A stretch of DNA of 9,883 nucleotides from Psychromonas sp. (GCA_023145575.1 JAGLDN010000035.1:1-9883), one strand, 5' to 3'; shown: positions 1 to 6,841, numbered from the stretch's first letter. The notes: a model not told the origin generated them from the letters alone. Numbers and translations are program-made.

Positions 1-20
1 CCAAGGTAGTTGACGTCTGA

Positions 21-226
21 TACGTCACATGGGTATATACCAATTACATTAAGTCTGTGCTCTAAATTTCACACAGGAAAGCAGTTTAATTCAAGGTTCA
101 AATTGATGTAACTGGGTGTTTTGTTTAAGGATCTTGCCACGGGGAAGTAAGTTATTTTAGGCAGTAAAACAGATCATCTATTTATTGTAATTGTTATATG
201 TACCATGTATATATTCATGTGACGTA
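21..226. mobile_element. MITE-like unit with 20-bp terminal inverted repeats
   Basis: Positions 21-40 and 207-226 are inverted repeats matching at 18 of 20 positions; the left arm begins TACGTCACATGGGTATATA and the right arm ends ATTCATGTGACGTA. The unit is 206 bp, has no coding capacity, and both arms start with TA at the outer edge. This would fit the TA target duplication of IS630/Tc1-mariner-type elements and their MITEs (family knowledge). The mobile nature is inferred: only one full unit is in the window, though its terminal motif recurs elsewhere. A large regulatory inverted repeat is the alternative. Confidence 0.45.
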
Positions 227-291
227 AGGTATATTCAAACCCTTTATCATTCAATGCTTGCCCATCAGGACGACAGCTAGAAAATAAATAA

Positions 292-320
292 AGTTTAAAT
301 GTAGCTTTTTTATTTAAACT
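292..320. repeat. Inverted repeat with adjacent direct-repeat copy
   Basis: AGTTTAAAT (292-300) pairs perfectly with ATTTAAACT (312-320) around an 11-base loop. The right arm, with its preceding T run, is repeated directly at 402-416. The stem is all weak pairs except one, so a terminator role is doubtful. Confidence 0.35.
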
Positions 321-696
321 CTAACAATTTATTCAAGTTGTTAATGAATGAGAGGACAGCATAGTGGTATTTAACAATGGTTAACAAGCAAATACAAAAT
401 TTTTTTTATTTAAACTATCAGCAATCATTGCGCAACAAGTCGTTGAGAGATCATTAAACTGCGCCTTTGTTTAGTGTCCAAGCTGACGACTAAATAAAGC
501 ACTTTGATTGGTAACGTGTATACACCCTCCGAATAAGTGTTATTTTTATACCTGATGTGGACCATTAAGCAATTTGGTGTAGCGCTCTGTTTTTTGTTGA
601 TAAATCGCATATCGCATGTTGCGTCTTATTGTGATCATCGAGAAGGTCGCCTAGGTCGCATCTTGAAGCAAGACGACTATTGCTATTTTATTTTGC

Positions 697-1305
697 TTAC
701 CAGTTATCTTTCTTCTTTTTACGACGAGGGAGCCTTGGAATGATAATGCCCAGAATGAGGCCAAAGAAAAGTACGCCACCACCATTGATCATCCACTCCA
801 TTTTTATTCGTTCATCCCTAGTCGCTTGTAGTAGGTCAGCGGCTAGGTTTTTAGATTTGAGTGACAAAACACTCTTTTGAAGTGTAGCATTTTCTACTTG
901 AAGAGTTTTAATGAGTGTTTTTTGACTCGCCAGTTTATTTAAATTATTGCTCTGGCTTGCCTTATTATCATCTAGAATGGTACTCAGTTTTTTATTCGTC
1001 GCGCTCAGTTGTGCTTTAAGAGCTGGAATGAGTGTTTGAGCTGGCAATAGTTCTTGTAGGTTACTCTCTGCAACCCATCCCTTTTTATTGCCTTGATATT
1101 TAACTTCCATAAATTTTGCAGCTTTGTTATATTGTAACAGATCAACCTTGTCACCCACCTTTATCCTACCAACAATACGATACTTACTGCTAGGACCTGA
1201 ATGAGTGAATATATAAATATTATCACTGACATAAAGAACTTTTGAGTAGCTATTGAAACATAACATAAAGCTAAAGATAACGGCTATGAATTTAAATTTT
1301 TTCAA
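697..1305 (-). CDS. SH3-domain membrane protein, YgiM/TIGR04211 type
   Basis: A 202-residue protein, close to the length of E. coli YgiM (about 206). It has a signal-like hydrophobic N terminus (residues 1-21, MKKFKF start), a bacterial SH3 (SH3b) domain at about 23-90 ending in the characteristic Gly-Trp (76-77), a probable coiled coil at about 92-168, one transmembrane helix at about 172-190 and a basic tail (RRKKKK, 194-199). This order is the TIGR04211 architecture and implies an envelope protein whose SH3 domain faces the periplasm. The exact function of the family is not settled; peptidoglycan or protein binding is an inference. The start is TTG (1303-1305), preceded by AGGTG about four bases upstream. 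The nearest internal ATG, residue 14, would destroy the signal sequence, and a stop lies in frame at 1324-1326. It is separated from pit by about 300 bp, so it is probably transcribed alone. Confidence 0.88.
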   Translation of the reverse strand: MKKFKFIAVIFSFMLCFNSYSKVLYVSDNIYIFTHSGPSSKYRIVGRIKVGDKVDLLQYNKAAKFMEVKYQGNKKGWVAESNLQELLPAQTLIPALKAQLSATNKKLSTILDDNKASQSNNLNKLASQKTLIKTLQVENATLQKSVLSLKSKNLAADLLQATRDERIKMEWMINGGGVLFFGLILGIIIPRLPRRKKKKDNW

Positions 1306-1325
1306 GATACACCTATTTTGTTTTT

Positions 1326-1353
1326 ATTATAGATAAGATATATATACTCATAA
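1326..1353 (-). promoter_or_regulatory. Candidate promoter of the SH3 gene
   Basis: On the minus strand a perfect TATAAT (complement of 1326-1331) lies 16 bp after TTATGA (complement of 1348-1353), a weak -35. Transcription would begin around 1318, just ahead of the AGGTG site and TTG start. The very AT-rich context makes chance matches likely. Confidence 0.33.
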
Positions 1354-1361
1354 CACATTAA

Positions 1362-1496
1362 AATGCAAATGCAACAAGACAAATAGTGCCATGCTGCTAG
1401 GCATAAAATTGCCTTATTGATGATTAACTACGTTAATCATCAAAGGTCGATTTAAAATAAAGAGTTTAGTTCTTAACTCGTTATTTTAAGTCGACT
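1362..1496. repeat. Dispersed repeat copy A with two hairpins
   Basis: Positions 1362-1424 align without gaps to 9821-9883, identical at 51 of 63 bases; the second copy is cut by the window end. Blocks AATAGTGCCA and CATAAAATTG are perfectly shared. To the right are a perfect 12-bp inverted repeat with a 3-base centre (1417-1428 with 1432-1443) and a 21-bp inverted repeat with two mismatches around an 8-base loop (1446-1466 with 1475-1495). The last hairpin is also related to 4870-4916. Neither stem is followed by a T run, so these look like a palindromic repeat family rather than ordinary terminators. Confidence 0.7.
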
Positions 1497-1554
1497 TGTT
1501 TATGAACAGTAAGCTATAACTTTGTTGATTGGTGTTAGTCGCCGCCCGCTTCTG

Positions 1555-1584
1555 GGCTTTAGCTTTAATGTCCGAGCTAAAGCC
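1555..1584 (-). terminator. Strong hairpin after pit, terminator-like without T tract
   Basis: GGCTTTAGCT (1555-1564) pairs perfectly with AGCTAAAGCC (1575-1584) around a 10-base loop, 25 bases after the pit stop codon. On neither strand does a T run follow the stem, so intrinsic termination is uncertain; it may instead protect the 3' end of the pit transcript. Confidence 0.4.
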
Positions 1585-1608
1585 TAACAAAGCAATTTGT
1601 ATATTTAT

Positions 1609-2874
1609 TTAGTTAAAGATTGCTTTTAGTATATAGAAAAATAGAATAGAAAAACCTGCGCCAATCGGCAAAGTTATAACCCAAGAAATAACAATATTTC
1701 GTATCGTATTAAGGTTGAGCGCTGCAATACCATGAGCCATCCCAACGCCTAAAACAGCGCCAACCAAGGTTTGTGTGGTTGAAATAGGAAGACCAGTGCC
1801 TGATGCAATGACAACGGTTATCGCCGCTGAAAGTTCTGCAGCAAAGCCACGACTTGGTGTTAAATGCGTTATACCATGACCAATTGTTGCCATTACACGA
1901 TGACCAAAAAGAGCAAGTCCCAATACGATACCTAGCCCACCTAAAGGCAAAATCCACCATATAAGTTGAGATTTACCAGATATCATTCCATGGTTTTGGA
2001 CAAGACTAACAACAGCCGCTAAAGGGCCAATGGCATTTGCCACATCATTAGAGCCATGTGCAAATGCCATTGAACATGCGGTGACGATCATTAATGCTGC
2101 AAATATTTTCTCAACGTTTGCATAGTGCATATTTTTATCAGCTTGAGGATCTATTTTTATCGTGCTGATGTACAGTTTACCCAGGACAGCAACGACCATG
2201 CCAATACAGGCGGCAAGGCCCGTTGCTTCTGGGAAAGAAAAGTGTAGACCAACATGTTTTAAACCTTTTGTAATGGTCACTAATGAAAGTATGAAGCCAG
2301 CTAAGAACATGTAGTACGGCACATATTTTTTAGCGTTTTCAATCGGATCATCAGTATTAAATATTAATTTTTGAGAGCTCATAAATATGTTATATGAGAT
2401 TACTCCAGCGATTACTGGCGTGATGAGCCAACTACCAACAATCCCAGAAACTTCTCCCCATTGAACACTATTAATATCGATACCTACGGCAGAAAAGCCA
2501 ATAATAGCCCCAACGATGCTATGTGTTGTTGAGACAGGCCATCCATAATAAGACGCTATAATTAACCATGTACCCGCTGCGAGTAACGCAGAAATCATGC
2601 CATAAATAAGCAGTTCGGGGGTGTTGACAAAGTAAGATGAATTAATGATGCCTTTTCGAATTGTTGAGGTTACTTCTCCACCAGCAAGGTAGGCACCTGC
2701 AAATTCAAAAATCATTGCAATAATAATTGCTTGTTTAATTGTTAATGCTTTAGATCCAACGGAGGTCCCCATTGCATTTGCAACATCATTTGCCCCAATG
2801 CCCCAAGCCATAAAAAAACCTACTAAGGCTGCAATAATAATAAATGCACTACCATGTTGAGCAATAATTTCCAT
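1609..2874 (-). CDS. pit: PiT-family inorganic phosphate transporter
   Basis: A 421-residue inner-membrane protein that should import inorganic phosphate (as metal-phosphate in bacterial Pit proteins) using the proton or sodium gradient. The PiT signatures appear twice, as expected from the inverted internal duplication of the family: GANDVANAMG at 27-36 and GSNDVANAIGP at 274-284, then WPVSTTHSIVGAIIG at 112-126 and LPISTTQTLVGAVLG at 362-376. About ten hydrophobic segments are visible, with a hydrophilic cytoplasmic loop at about 165-185 and another at about 238-255. Length suits the shorter bacterial PiT subgroup that pairs with DUF47 proteins rather than the roughly 500-residue E. coli PitA. 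It starts at ATG with AGGA seven bases upstream, 21 bp after the DUF47 stop, so the two genes are almost certainly one operon. No PhoB-box pair was seen upstream of the operon. Cation specificity cannot be read from the sequence. Confidence 0.95.
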   Translation of the reverse strand: MEIIAQHGSAFIIIAALVGFFMAWGIGANDVANAMGTSVGSKALTIKQAIIIAMIFEFAGAYLAGGEVTSTIRKGIINSSYFVNTPELLIYGMISALLAAGTWLIIASYYGWPVSTTHSIVGAIIGFSAVGIDINSVQWGEVSGIVGSWLITPVIAGVISYNIFMSSQKLIFNTDDPIENAKKYVPYYMFLAGFILSLVTITKGLKHVGLHFSFPEATGLAACIGMVVAVLGKLYISTIKIDPQADKNMHYANVEKIFAALMIVTACSMAFAHGSNDVANAIGPLAAVVSLVQNHGMISGKSQLIWWILPLGGLGIVLGLALFGHRVMATIGHGITHLTPSRGFAAELSAAITVVIASGTGLPISTTQTLVGAVLGVGMAHGIAALNLNTIRNIVISWVITLPIGAGFSILFFYILKAIFN

Positions 2875-2895
2875 AAATAAATCCTAATTGATATG

Positions 2896-3579
2896 TTATG
2901 AGCGGATCAACATAAGCTCTATATGAGTACCAAGAACTTCAGCATGGTCAGCAAGTGAGCCAATCGTTTCAATGATTTGGTATAAAAATATGACATCAAC
3001 AGGGCTGAGGTCATTTTCTAGAGCAAATAGTTGTCGTCGTAATTTTATTTGTATGCTATCAGTATCATCTTCAATGGATTCTAGTTCTAGAATCATTTGG
3101 GTAATAATATCTACTTCTTTTCCTCTAAATCCAAGCTCTAGTAGTTCGTCAAATTCATGAATCATCGTTTGTGCTTGTTTAACAGCATCGATGCAACGTG
3201 CGGTATAGATTAAAAAATCATCAGAGAATTGTAGTGGTATTTTTAGTTGTCTACCATACACTCGCCCGGAAATATCTTTAACATTATTGGCAATTTTATC
3301 TTGCCGATTAACAAGCTTAAGCAGTTCAGAACGATCCATTGGCATAAATAATCCTCTAGGAAGTACTAAACGTATTTCACGTTTTAGCTCATCTGCCCTT
3401 CTTTCTAAACTTGAAATGTTTTTCCTTATCTCATTTGCTTGATCCCAGTTATTCTTCGCACATTCTTCAAAAAATGGAATAAGTAACTCACTACATTCGG
3501 TCACTGCATCAATATGGTTTTGAATCGGCTTTATGGGTGATTTTGCAAACATATTTTTAAATATTGACTTTGTAGACAT
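2896..3579 (-). CDS. DUF47 / TIGR00153 PhoU-like Pit accessory protein
   Basis: A 227-residue soluble, mostly helical protein of the PhoU-like DUF47 family (TIGR00153). Helical segments are rich in acidic residues spaced as in the metal-binding ExxxD motifs of PhoU relatives, for example E59-D63 within LERRADELKREI and the acidic patch ELESIEDDTDS at 165-175. Family members are regularly encoded directly beside pit and are thought to modulate phosphate transport; a direct role for this protein is inferred from that context. Start ATG has AGGA seven bases upstream. The next gene, pit, follows after 21 bp. A plausible promoter lies in the 128-bp gap to yjfK (3666-3693). A longer start is unlikely because of the good ribosome binding site. 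No membrane segment or signal peptide is visible. Confidence 0.92.
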   Translation of the reverse strand: MSTKSIFKNMFAKSPIKPIQNHIDAVTECSELLIPFFEECAKNNWDQANEIRKNISSLERRADELKREIRLVLPRGLFMPMDRSELLKLVNRQDKIANNVKDISGRVYGRQLKIPLQFSDDFLIYTARCIDAVKQAQTMIHEFDELLELGFRGKEVDIITQMILELESIEDDTDSIQIKLRRQLFALENDLSPVDVIFLYQIIETIGSLADHAEVLGTHIELMLIRS

Positions 3580-3665
3580 ATTTTTTCCTATGATTTAGCT
3601 TGTATTCAACAGTATTCTCGGTAGCTGTAATAACGTTTTTCTTAATCGTTACTTTCTCCAAGTGC

Positions 3666-3693
3666 AGTATAACGCGGTTATAAAAATGAGCAA
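3666..3693 (-). promoter_or_regulatory. Candidate promoter of the DUF47-pit operon
   Basis: On the minus strand TATACT (complement of 3666-3671; 5 of 6 consensus) follows TTGCTC (complement of 3688-3693; 3 of 6) with a 16-bp spacer. It would give a leader of about 75-80 bases before the DUF47 start. No tandem CTGTCAT-type PhoB repeats are visible near it. Confidence 0.38.
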
Positions 3694-3707
3694 ATAATTT
3701 AATAATT

Positions 3708-4358
3708 TCACTTTGTATTCTTTTCCCAAAGTTCTGATATTTCATTGATGGGGCGAATAGAGGATAGATATACATCAGTATCGCCATTTTCAAAAATAAA
3801 GATATGAACAGAACGATTCTCTTGCACACCGGTAAGCGAATAAAACTCAAATTCTCTGCCATGCTCATCGTCAGTTAATTGAGGCGGTTCACTATTACGA
3901 TAGTCTTGCGCATGCAAATACCCTGAGGTCTTAAAATTTTGTTGAAGATATTCATCGGCAACCATATCACCATAGGGGTGAGATTCAGTTAATGGCGTTA
4001 AACGTGCATCGCCCGGCTCGTTAAAAACATCCGCAAAGGCATCAAGGGAAAATAACTTATCGACTTGATCTCGTGTCAACAAAAGGCTTAGCTGAACCTG
4101 TTTATTTAATTTTTTTGGAAAACTAAGGTAAGCTTGATGATCAGAGCCCCCCCTGCCGATAATACTTGCATAATGATCATATTTAAACTCAATTGTGTTT
4201 ATTTCTGCAACTTGAAATTGCTGTTTACGCATTGCATTTGGTAACGAAAAGCTATCGCTGAAGGTAAATATATCATTTAATTGAAGTTCACATGGTTGCA
4301 TGAGTCTACGAGTTGGTGCTGGTTTTTTTCTGCTAAAGAGTGATGTTAAAAAACTCAT
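3708..4358 (-). CDS. yjfK: YjfK-like DUF2491 family protein
   Basis: A 216-residue protein matching the length of E. coli YjfK (about 219) and recognisable as DUF2491 from its start (MSFLTSLFSRKKPAP) and its C-terminal half, with the strand-like stretch FEFYSLTG, an ENGDTDVYLSSIRP segment and a SELWEK end. It has no signal peptide or membrane helix, so it is probably cytoplasmic. Molecular function is unknown; in E. coli and relatives it is encoded with yjfI and the PspA-like yjfJ, which suggests work in the same envelope-related process. Here it is on the same strand as yjfI-yjfJ but 649 bp away, with repeats between, so it probably needs its own promoter; none is clear. GGAAG about seven bases upstream supports the ATG. 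A run of seven G residues on the coding strand encodes part of GRGGS. Confidence 0.85.
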   Translation of the reverse strand: MSFLTSLFSRKKPAPTRRLMQPCELQLNDIFTFSDSFSLPNAMRKQQFQVAEINTIEFKYDHYASIIGRGGSDHQAYLSFPKKLNKQVQLSLLLTRDQVDKLFSLDAFADVFNEPGDARLTPLTESHPYGDMVADEYLQQNFKTSGYLHAQDYRNSEPPQLTDDEHGREFEFYSLTGVQENRSVHIFIFENGDTDVYLSSIRPINEISELWEKNTK

Positions 4359-4719
4359 TATCTACTTCCCTTACTTAGGGTTGAAAATTAATATTGCAAT
4401 GTATTCATTCGAATAACTCAATAATCCTTGAATTTGCTTTACCCGTTGGTGCGCAGACTAGAAAGTCAACTCACGGGTAGCAATAATCAATACGTGAATA
4501 ACAATTACTTCTCGTTGCGCCTTTTCTTGACATTCTAGCAAGTGCTTGACAATGCATTTTCACGTCACAGCTGGATCCATAACGTTACGTCAAAGTCTTG
4601 ATTATGTATAGCTTCAGCTTAAAAGTACAGCGTAACATTTGCAAATTGTTATATTATTTTCAAGTCTTGTTCGAATTTTGCTATATTTTTACCGTAATGG
4701 AGATCATGCCTATAACAGT

Positions 4720-4810
4720 AAATGGCTTTTGTGTTTTACGGCTTAAAAAACTTACTTGTGCGTTGTCAGTTTCGCTAAGGGAACCGCCATTTAAGTCAAC
4801 TTACTCTTTA
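4720..4810. repeat. Direct repeat D1, left of yjfIJ
   Basis: This 91-base segment aligns with 6419-6510 in the same orientation at about 66 of 92 columns with one gap. The best blocks are the starts (CTTTT then TGTTTTAC) and the ends (TCAACTTAC then CTTTA). The two copies bracket yjfI-yjfJ. Divergence is substantial, so the copies are old or belong to a loose repeat family. Confidence 0.6.
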
Positions 4811-4834
4811 GGATAATATGTGTCACAAGATCGA

Positions 4835-4918
4835 AAAGTCTACCTTTCGATTATTAACGCGAATGAATTAAAATAAAGAATTTATTTCTTAACACGTCAT
4901 TTTTTATTTTGAGACTTT
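4835..4918. repeat. Degenerate repeat C related to copy A
   Basis: The block TTAAAATAAAGA (4869-4880) and the following TTCTTAAC and CGT-ATTTT-GACTT elements appear in the same order as in the 21-bp hairpin of copy A (1451-1497), with an insertion of a few bases. Outer bases AAAGTCT (4835-4841) and AGACTTT (4912-4918) can pair. The upstream 12-bp palindrome of copy A survives here only as GATTATTAACGCG. Confidence 0.5.
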
Positions 4919-4988
4919 ATAAAAATACATATTGATGCAAATCGCCTTGCTCTTTATGTTAGAAATCTGCTGGACATCAGCTCATTAA

Positions 4989-5010
4989 TGATCTCTCGCA
5001 ACTGAGATCA
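4989..5010 (-). other. Hairpin overlapping the yjfJ stop codon
   Basis: TGATCTC (4989-4995) and GAGATCA (5004-5010) form a perfect 7-bp stem with an 8-base loop; the right arm includes the yjfJ stop codon (complement of 5008-5010). No T run follows on the minus strand, so termination is uncertain. Confidence 0.35.
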
Positions 5011-5694
5011 CTTCTTTGACTTTAAGCGATCTAATATGGATTGTGCGCTTGATTGTTGGGCGCCAATCCCTGCTTTTTGTAGCTTGCTTTGTAGTGAATC
5101 ATCACTATTATCGACATTTAATTGCTCTGCGGCTTTTAGCTGATCATCAAACATTGCTTGTTTCTGTTTAATTCTTTCTAAAGAATCTTTTGCATTTAAC
5201 AGCTTTGAATTGCTTTGCGTAAAATTATCAGTGATTGCTGATGTTGCTTTTTGTACGCTTTCTGTCGTCTTTACCATACTAAGTTGGCGTTTGTAGTCAG
5301 CTAGCTGGCGATCACTGTTTTTGATTAATTCTTTTAATCGATCTGCACTCTTTAAATAACCTTCGTTTGATTTTTGCTGATCTGCTAAGTTTTTTTCAAG
5401 CTCGCCGATTTTTTCAGCAACTTCCATTGCTAAAGTCTCATTATTTTGATTGAGAGCTTGCACTGCATAACCTTCATGCTCTTTTATACTCGCTTGCAAC
5501 TGAGAAAGTTCACGTGAGGCTTGCATTTGCTTAGCCATAACTTCCGTTAAATTACGTTTTGCAATGCCAATATGTTTTTCTGAATCTCGGATTTCTTGTT
5601 CAAAAATACGAGTTGAATTTGCATCAACGATAGCTTCGCCAGCTTCACGCGTTCCGCCCCGTATTGCTGTAATAATTTTCCTAAAAATATTCAT
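5008..5694 (-). CDS. yjfJ: PspA/IM30 family protein, YjfJ-like
   Basis: A 228-residue member of the PspA/IM30 (ESCRT-III-related) family; E. coli YjfJ is about 232 residues. It opens with an amphipathic helix typical of membrane-binding PspA proteins (MNIFRKIITAIRGGTREAGE, 1-20), followed by AIVDANSTRIFEQEIRD and long charged heptad-like helices from about 25 to 195, then a Gln/Ser-rich flexible end (about 205-228). The Gly-Gly at 13-14 and EQEIRD at 32-37 are shared by YjfJ-type members as I recall them. Likely a peripheral inner-membrane protein that oligomerises on stressed or curved membrane; this is family knowledge, not shown here. RBS AGAGG lies six bases before the ATG. It follows yjfI by 22 bp, so the pair is an operon. 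No pspBC or pspF gene accompanies it. Confidence 0.92.
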   Translation of the reverse strand: MNIFRKIITAIRGGTREAGEAIVDANSTRIFEQEIRDSEKHIGIAKRNLTEVMAKQMQASRELSQLQASIKEHEGYAVQALNQNNETLAMEVAEKIGELEKNLADQQKSNEGYLKSADRLKELIKNSDRQLADYKRQLSMVKTTESVQKATSAITDNFTQSNSKLLNAKDSLERIKQKQAMFDDQLKAAEQLNVDNSDDSLQSKLQKAGIGAQQSSAQSILDRLKSKK

Positions 5695-5716
5695 TATAAA
5701 CCTCTTAATTGCCCAG

Positions 5717-6133
5717 TTAATTTAAATAAAACTGCATTTCACTAATAATTTCTATACTGTTATCGCTTAGTGTCACAATTTCAAGCTCAATATCTTCAAG
5801 GCTTGAATTGGTAGATAACTTGCCAAAAATAACATATTTATCGTCCACTTTTGCAAAACATGAAAGTGGTATAGGGATATTCATTTCTAACATGGCTTCA
5901 AGCATTTTAACTTTTTGTTCTTTTTTGATCTCATCTTCTCCCCATAAGTAAGCAATACAATGAATTTGATTATCGCTTACTGAAATGAAGATTGGAATTT
6001 CTTCTCGGCCAAAGATATTAACCTGTAAAACATCTATGTTACCACCGAGGGGCGTGCAATCAAAGCTACAACCTGCGCCCGTTTTATGGGCGACTAACTG
6101 ATTTAAGTGTGTTGCTATTTTATGAATGTTCAT
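5717..6133 (-). CDS. yjfI: YjfI-like DUF2170 family protein
   Basis: A 138-residue acidic, probably cytoplasmic protein with the size (E. coli YjfI about 133), the order of alternating strands and helices, and the genomic position of DUF2170 proteins directly ahead of a YjfJ-type PspA gene. Visible features are an N-terminal helix (MNIHKIATHLNQLVAH), a central strand segment (EEIPIFISVSDNQIHCIAYLWG, about 55-76) and a C-terminal acidic half. I recall comparative genomics placing DUF2170 near type III secretion-type chaperone folds, which would suggest it binds a partner protein such as YjfJ; that is inference. AAGGA about six bases upstream supports the ATG. It is the first gene of the yjfIJ unit and diverges from glnE, with about 740 bp between them. 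Confidence 0.82.
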   Translation of the reverse strand: MNIHKIATHLNQLVAHKTGAGCSFDCTPLGGNIDVLQVNIFGREEIPIFISVSDNQIHCIAYLWGEDEIKKEQKVKMLEAMLEMNIPIPLSCFAKVDDKYVIFGKLSTNSSLEDIELEIVTLSDNSIEIISEMQFYLN

Positions 6134-6174
6134 AAGATTCCTTGAGAGACATTAAATGTCAAATATGAGATTGA

Positions 6175-6202
6175 ATTTAACCTCCTTGCGGCAACAAGTC
6201 AA
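6175..6202 (-). promoter_or_regulatory. Candidate promoter of yjfI-yjfJ
   Basis: On the minus strand TTGACT (complement of 6197-6202; 5 of 6) and TTAAAT (complement of 6175-6180; 4 of 6) are separated by 16 bp, about 40 bases before the yjfI start. A short inverted repeat, GACAT with ATGTC (6148-6160), lies in the leader and could be an operator. No sigma-54 -24/-12 pattern, used by classical psp operons, was found. Confidence 0.33.
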
Positions 6203-6418
6203 GCGCAAGTGATTTATACTATCAGAGGTCAATTACTTTGACCAATCGGTGTCAATAAACTTGGGAAATTTATTAGTTTTATTTTAAGCTTGTTTTTTTG
6301 CGGTAACTCTCTCCTTCTATTTTATAAATATCAGCATGATCAATAATGGGTAATGGTTACACCTGTTTCGGTTGTTACAACGCAAGTCTACGATTTTCAT
6401 CATAATAGCAATTACAAT

Positions 6419-6510
6419 AAATAACTTTTCTGTTTTACAGCATAAAATAATTTAACTGTTCGTTATAGTTTTATAAAATTGAACAGCTATTTTCATCAAC
6501 TTACGCTTTA
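6419..6510. repeat. Direct repeat D2, right of yjfIJ
   Basis: The partner of the repeat at 4720-4810, same orientation, roughly 72 percent alike over 92 columns. It lies about 290 bp upstream of the yjfI start and is richer in A and T than D1. Confidence 0.6.
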
Positions 6511-6708
6511 ACAATCTATTTTTTTGTGTAAAATTTAGATCGGATTTTTAATGTATTTGAAAACCGACTCCGCGCAGTAACCGACATGGCTTGTTGTATC
6601 AATGAGCGCAGTGATAAAATGTTGACTTGTGACGACGAGTTTAGATTTAAATTTTTTTAAATTCGTTATTTAGGTGTTATGGCGGTTAATCATTGAGAAG
6701 GAAAAATT

Positions 6709-6729
6709 ATGCCGATTAGCTCGCTATAA
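6709..6729 (+). other. Seven-codon open frame with good RBS
   Basis: AGAAGGA (6696-6702) sits six bases before ATG, followed by codons for Pro-Ile-Ser-Ser-Leu and TAA. This is a stronger ribosome site than the one before glnE. It may be a leader peptide, a relic of a lost gene, or chance. Confidence 0.2.
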
Positions 6730-6752
6730 TTTTATTGATAGTTTTTCGCCTA

Positions 6753-6841
6753 TACGTCACATCGGATTAGAATTAAATTTTATGTCTGCGTGGTCGACAA
6801 TTTGCCTTTCAAATGTTCGACCTTTGCGTCACATGGGTATA
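6753..6841. repeat. Pair of CGTCACAT direct repeats before glnE
   Basis: CGTCACATCGG (6754-6764) and CGTCACATGGG (6827-6837) lie 73 bp apart in the same direction, each preceded by a CG-CCT-type stretch. The second is identical over 15 bases to 23-37, the end of the MITE-like unit, and its TATA forms part of the candidate glnE -10 box. Further copies in reverse orientation are at 216-224 and 9806-9816. Confidence 0.55.

Larger units (their letters stand above)
1..696. other. Intergenic region with repeats, no supported gene
   Basis: No convincing gene lies left of the SH3 gene. Open frames here are about 60 codons or shorter, overlap each other on opposite strands and resemble no family I know. 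The region holds a 206-bp inverted-repeat unit (21-226), a 9-bp perfect inverted repeat (292-300 with 312-320), and a 15-bp direct repeat, TTTTTTATTTAAACT, at 306-320 and 402-416. No terminator with a T tract was found for the minus-strand SH3 gene that ends at 697. Confidence 0.6.
1306..1608. other. Intergenic region between pit and the SH3 gene
   Basis: About 300 bp without a gene. It contains the candidate promoter of the SH3 gene, a repeat unit with two hairpins (1362-1496) and a third strong hairpin just after the pit stop codon (1555-1584). Confidence 0.7.
4359..5007. other. Intergenic region separating yjfJ from yjfK
   Basis: A 649-bp gap without a supported gene. It carries repeat copy D1 (4720-4810), the degenerate hairpin repeat C (4835-4918) and the hairpin at the yjfJ stop (4989-5010). 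The rest (4359-4719) shows no clear structure. A plus-strand open frame at 4598-4816, including a 36-codon version from 4705, overlaps repeat D1 and has no recognisable product. Confidence 0.6.

Noticed and set aside
425..743. Two overlapping frames on opposite strands, 61 and 68 codons
   Set aside because: Mutually overlapping, no family resemblance and no convincing ribosome sites; one runs into the end of the SH3 gene.
3580..3707. Possible PhoB box for the phosphate transporter operon
   Set aside because: No tandem CTGTCAT-like repeats with 11-bp periodicity could be found in the 128-bp gap.
3557..3868. Minus-strand frame of 103 codons
   Set aside because: Overlaps the 3' part of yjfK in another frame and the start of the DUF47 gene; a shadow frame.
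4598..4816. Plus-strand open frame of 72 codons (36 from an inner ATG at 4705)
   Set aside because: It lies on repeat D1, the diverged copy at 6419-6510 does not keep the frame, and the product resembles no known family.
6134..6260. Possible sigma-54 promoter for the PspA-family operon
   Set aside because: A GC at the -12 position exists in TTGTTGC, but the GG of the -24 element is missing at the correct distance.
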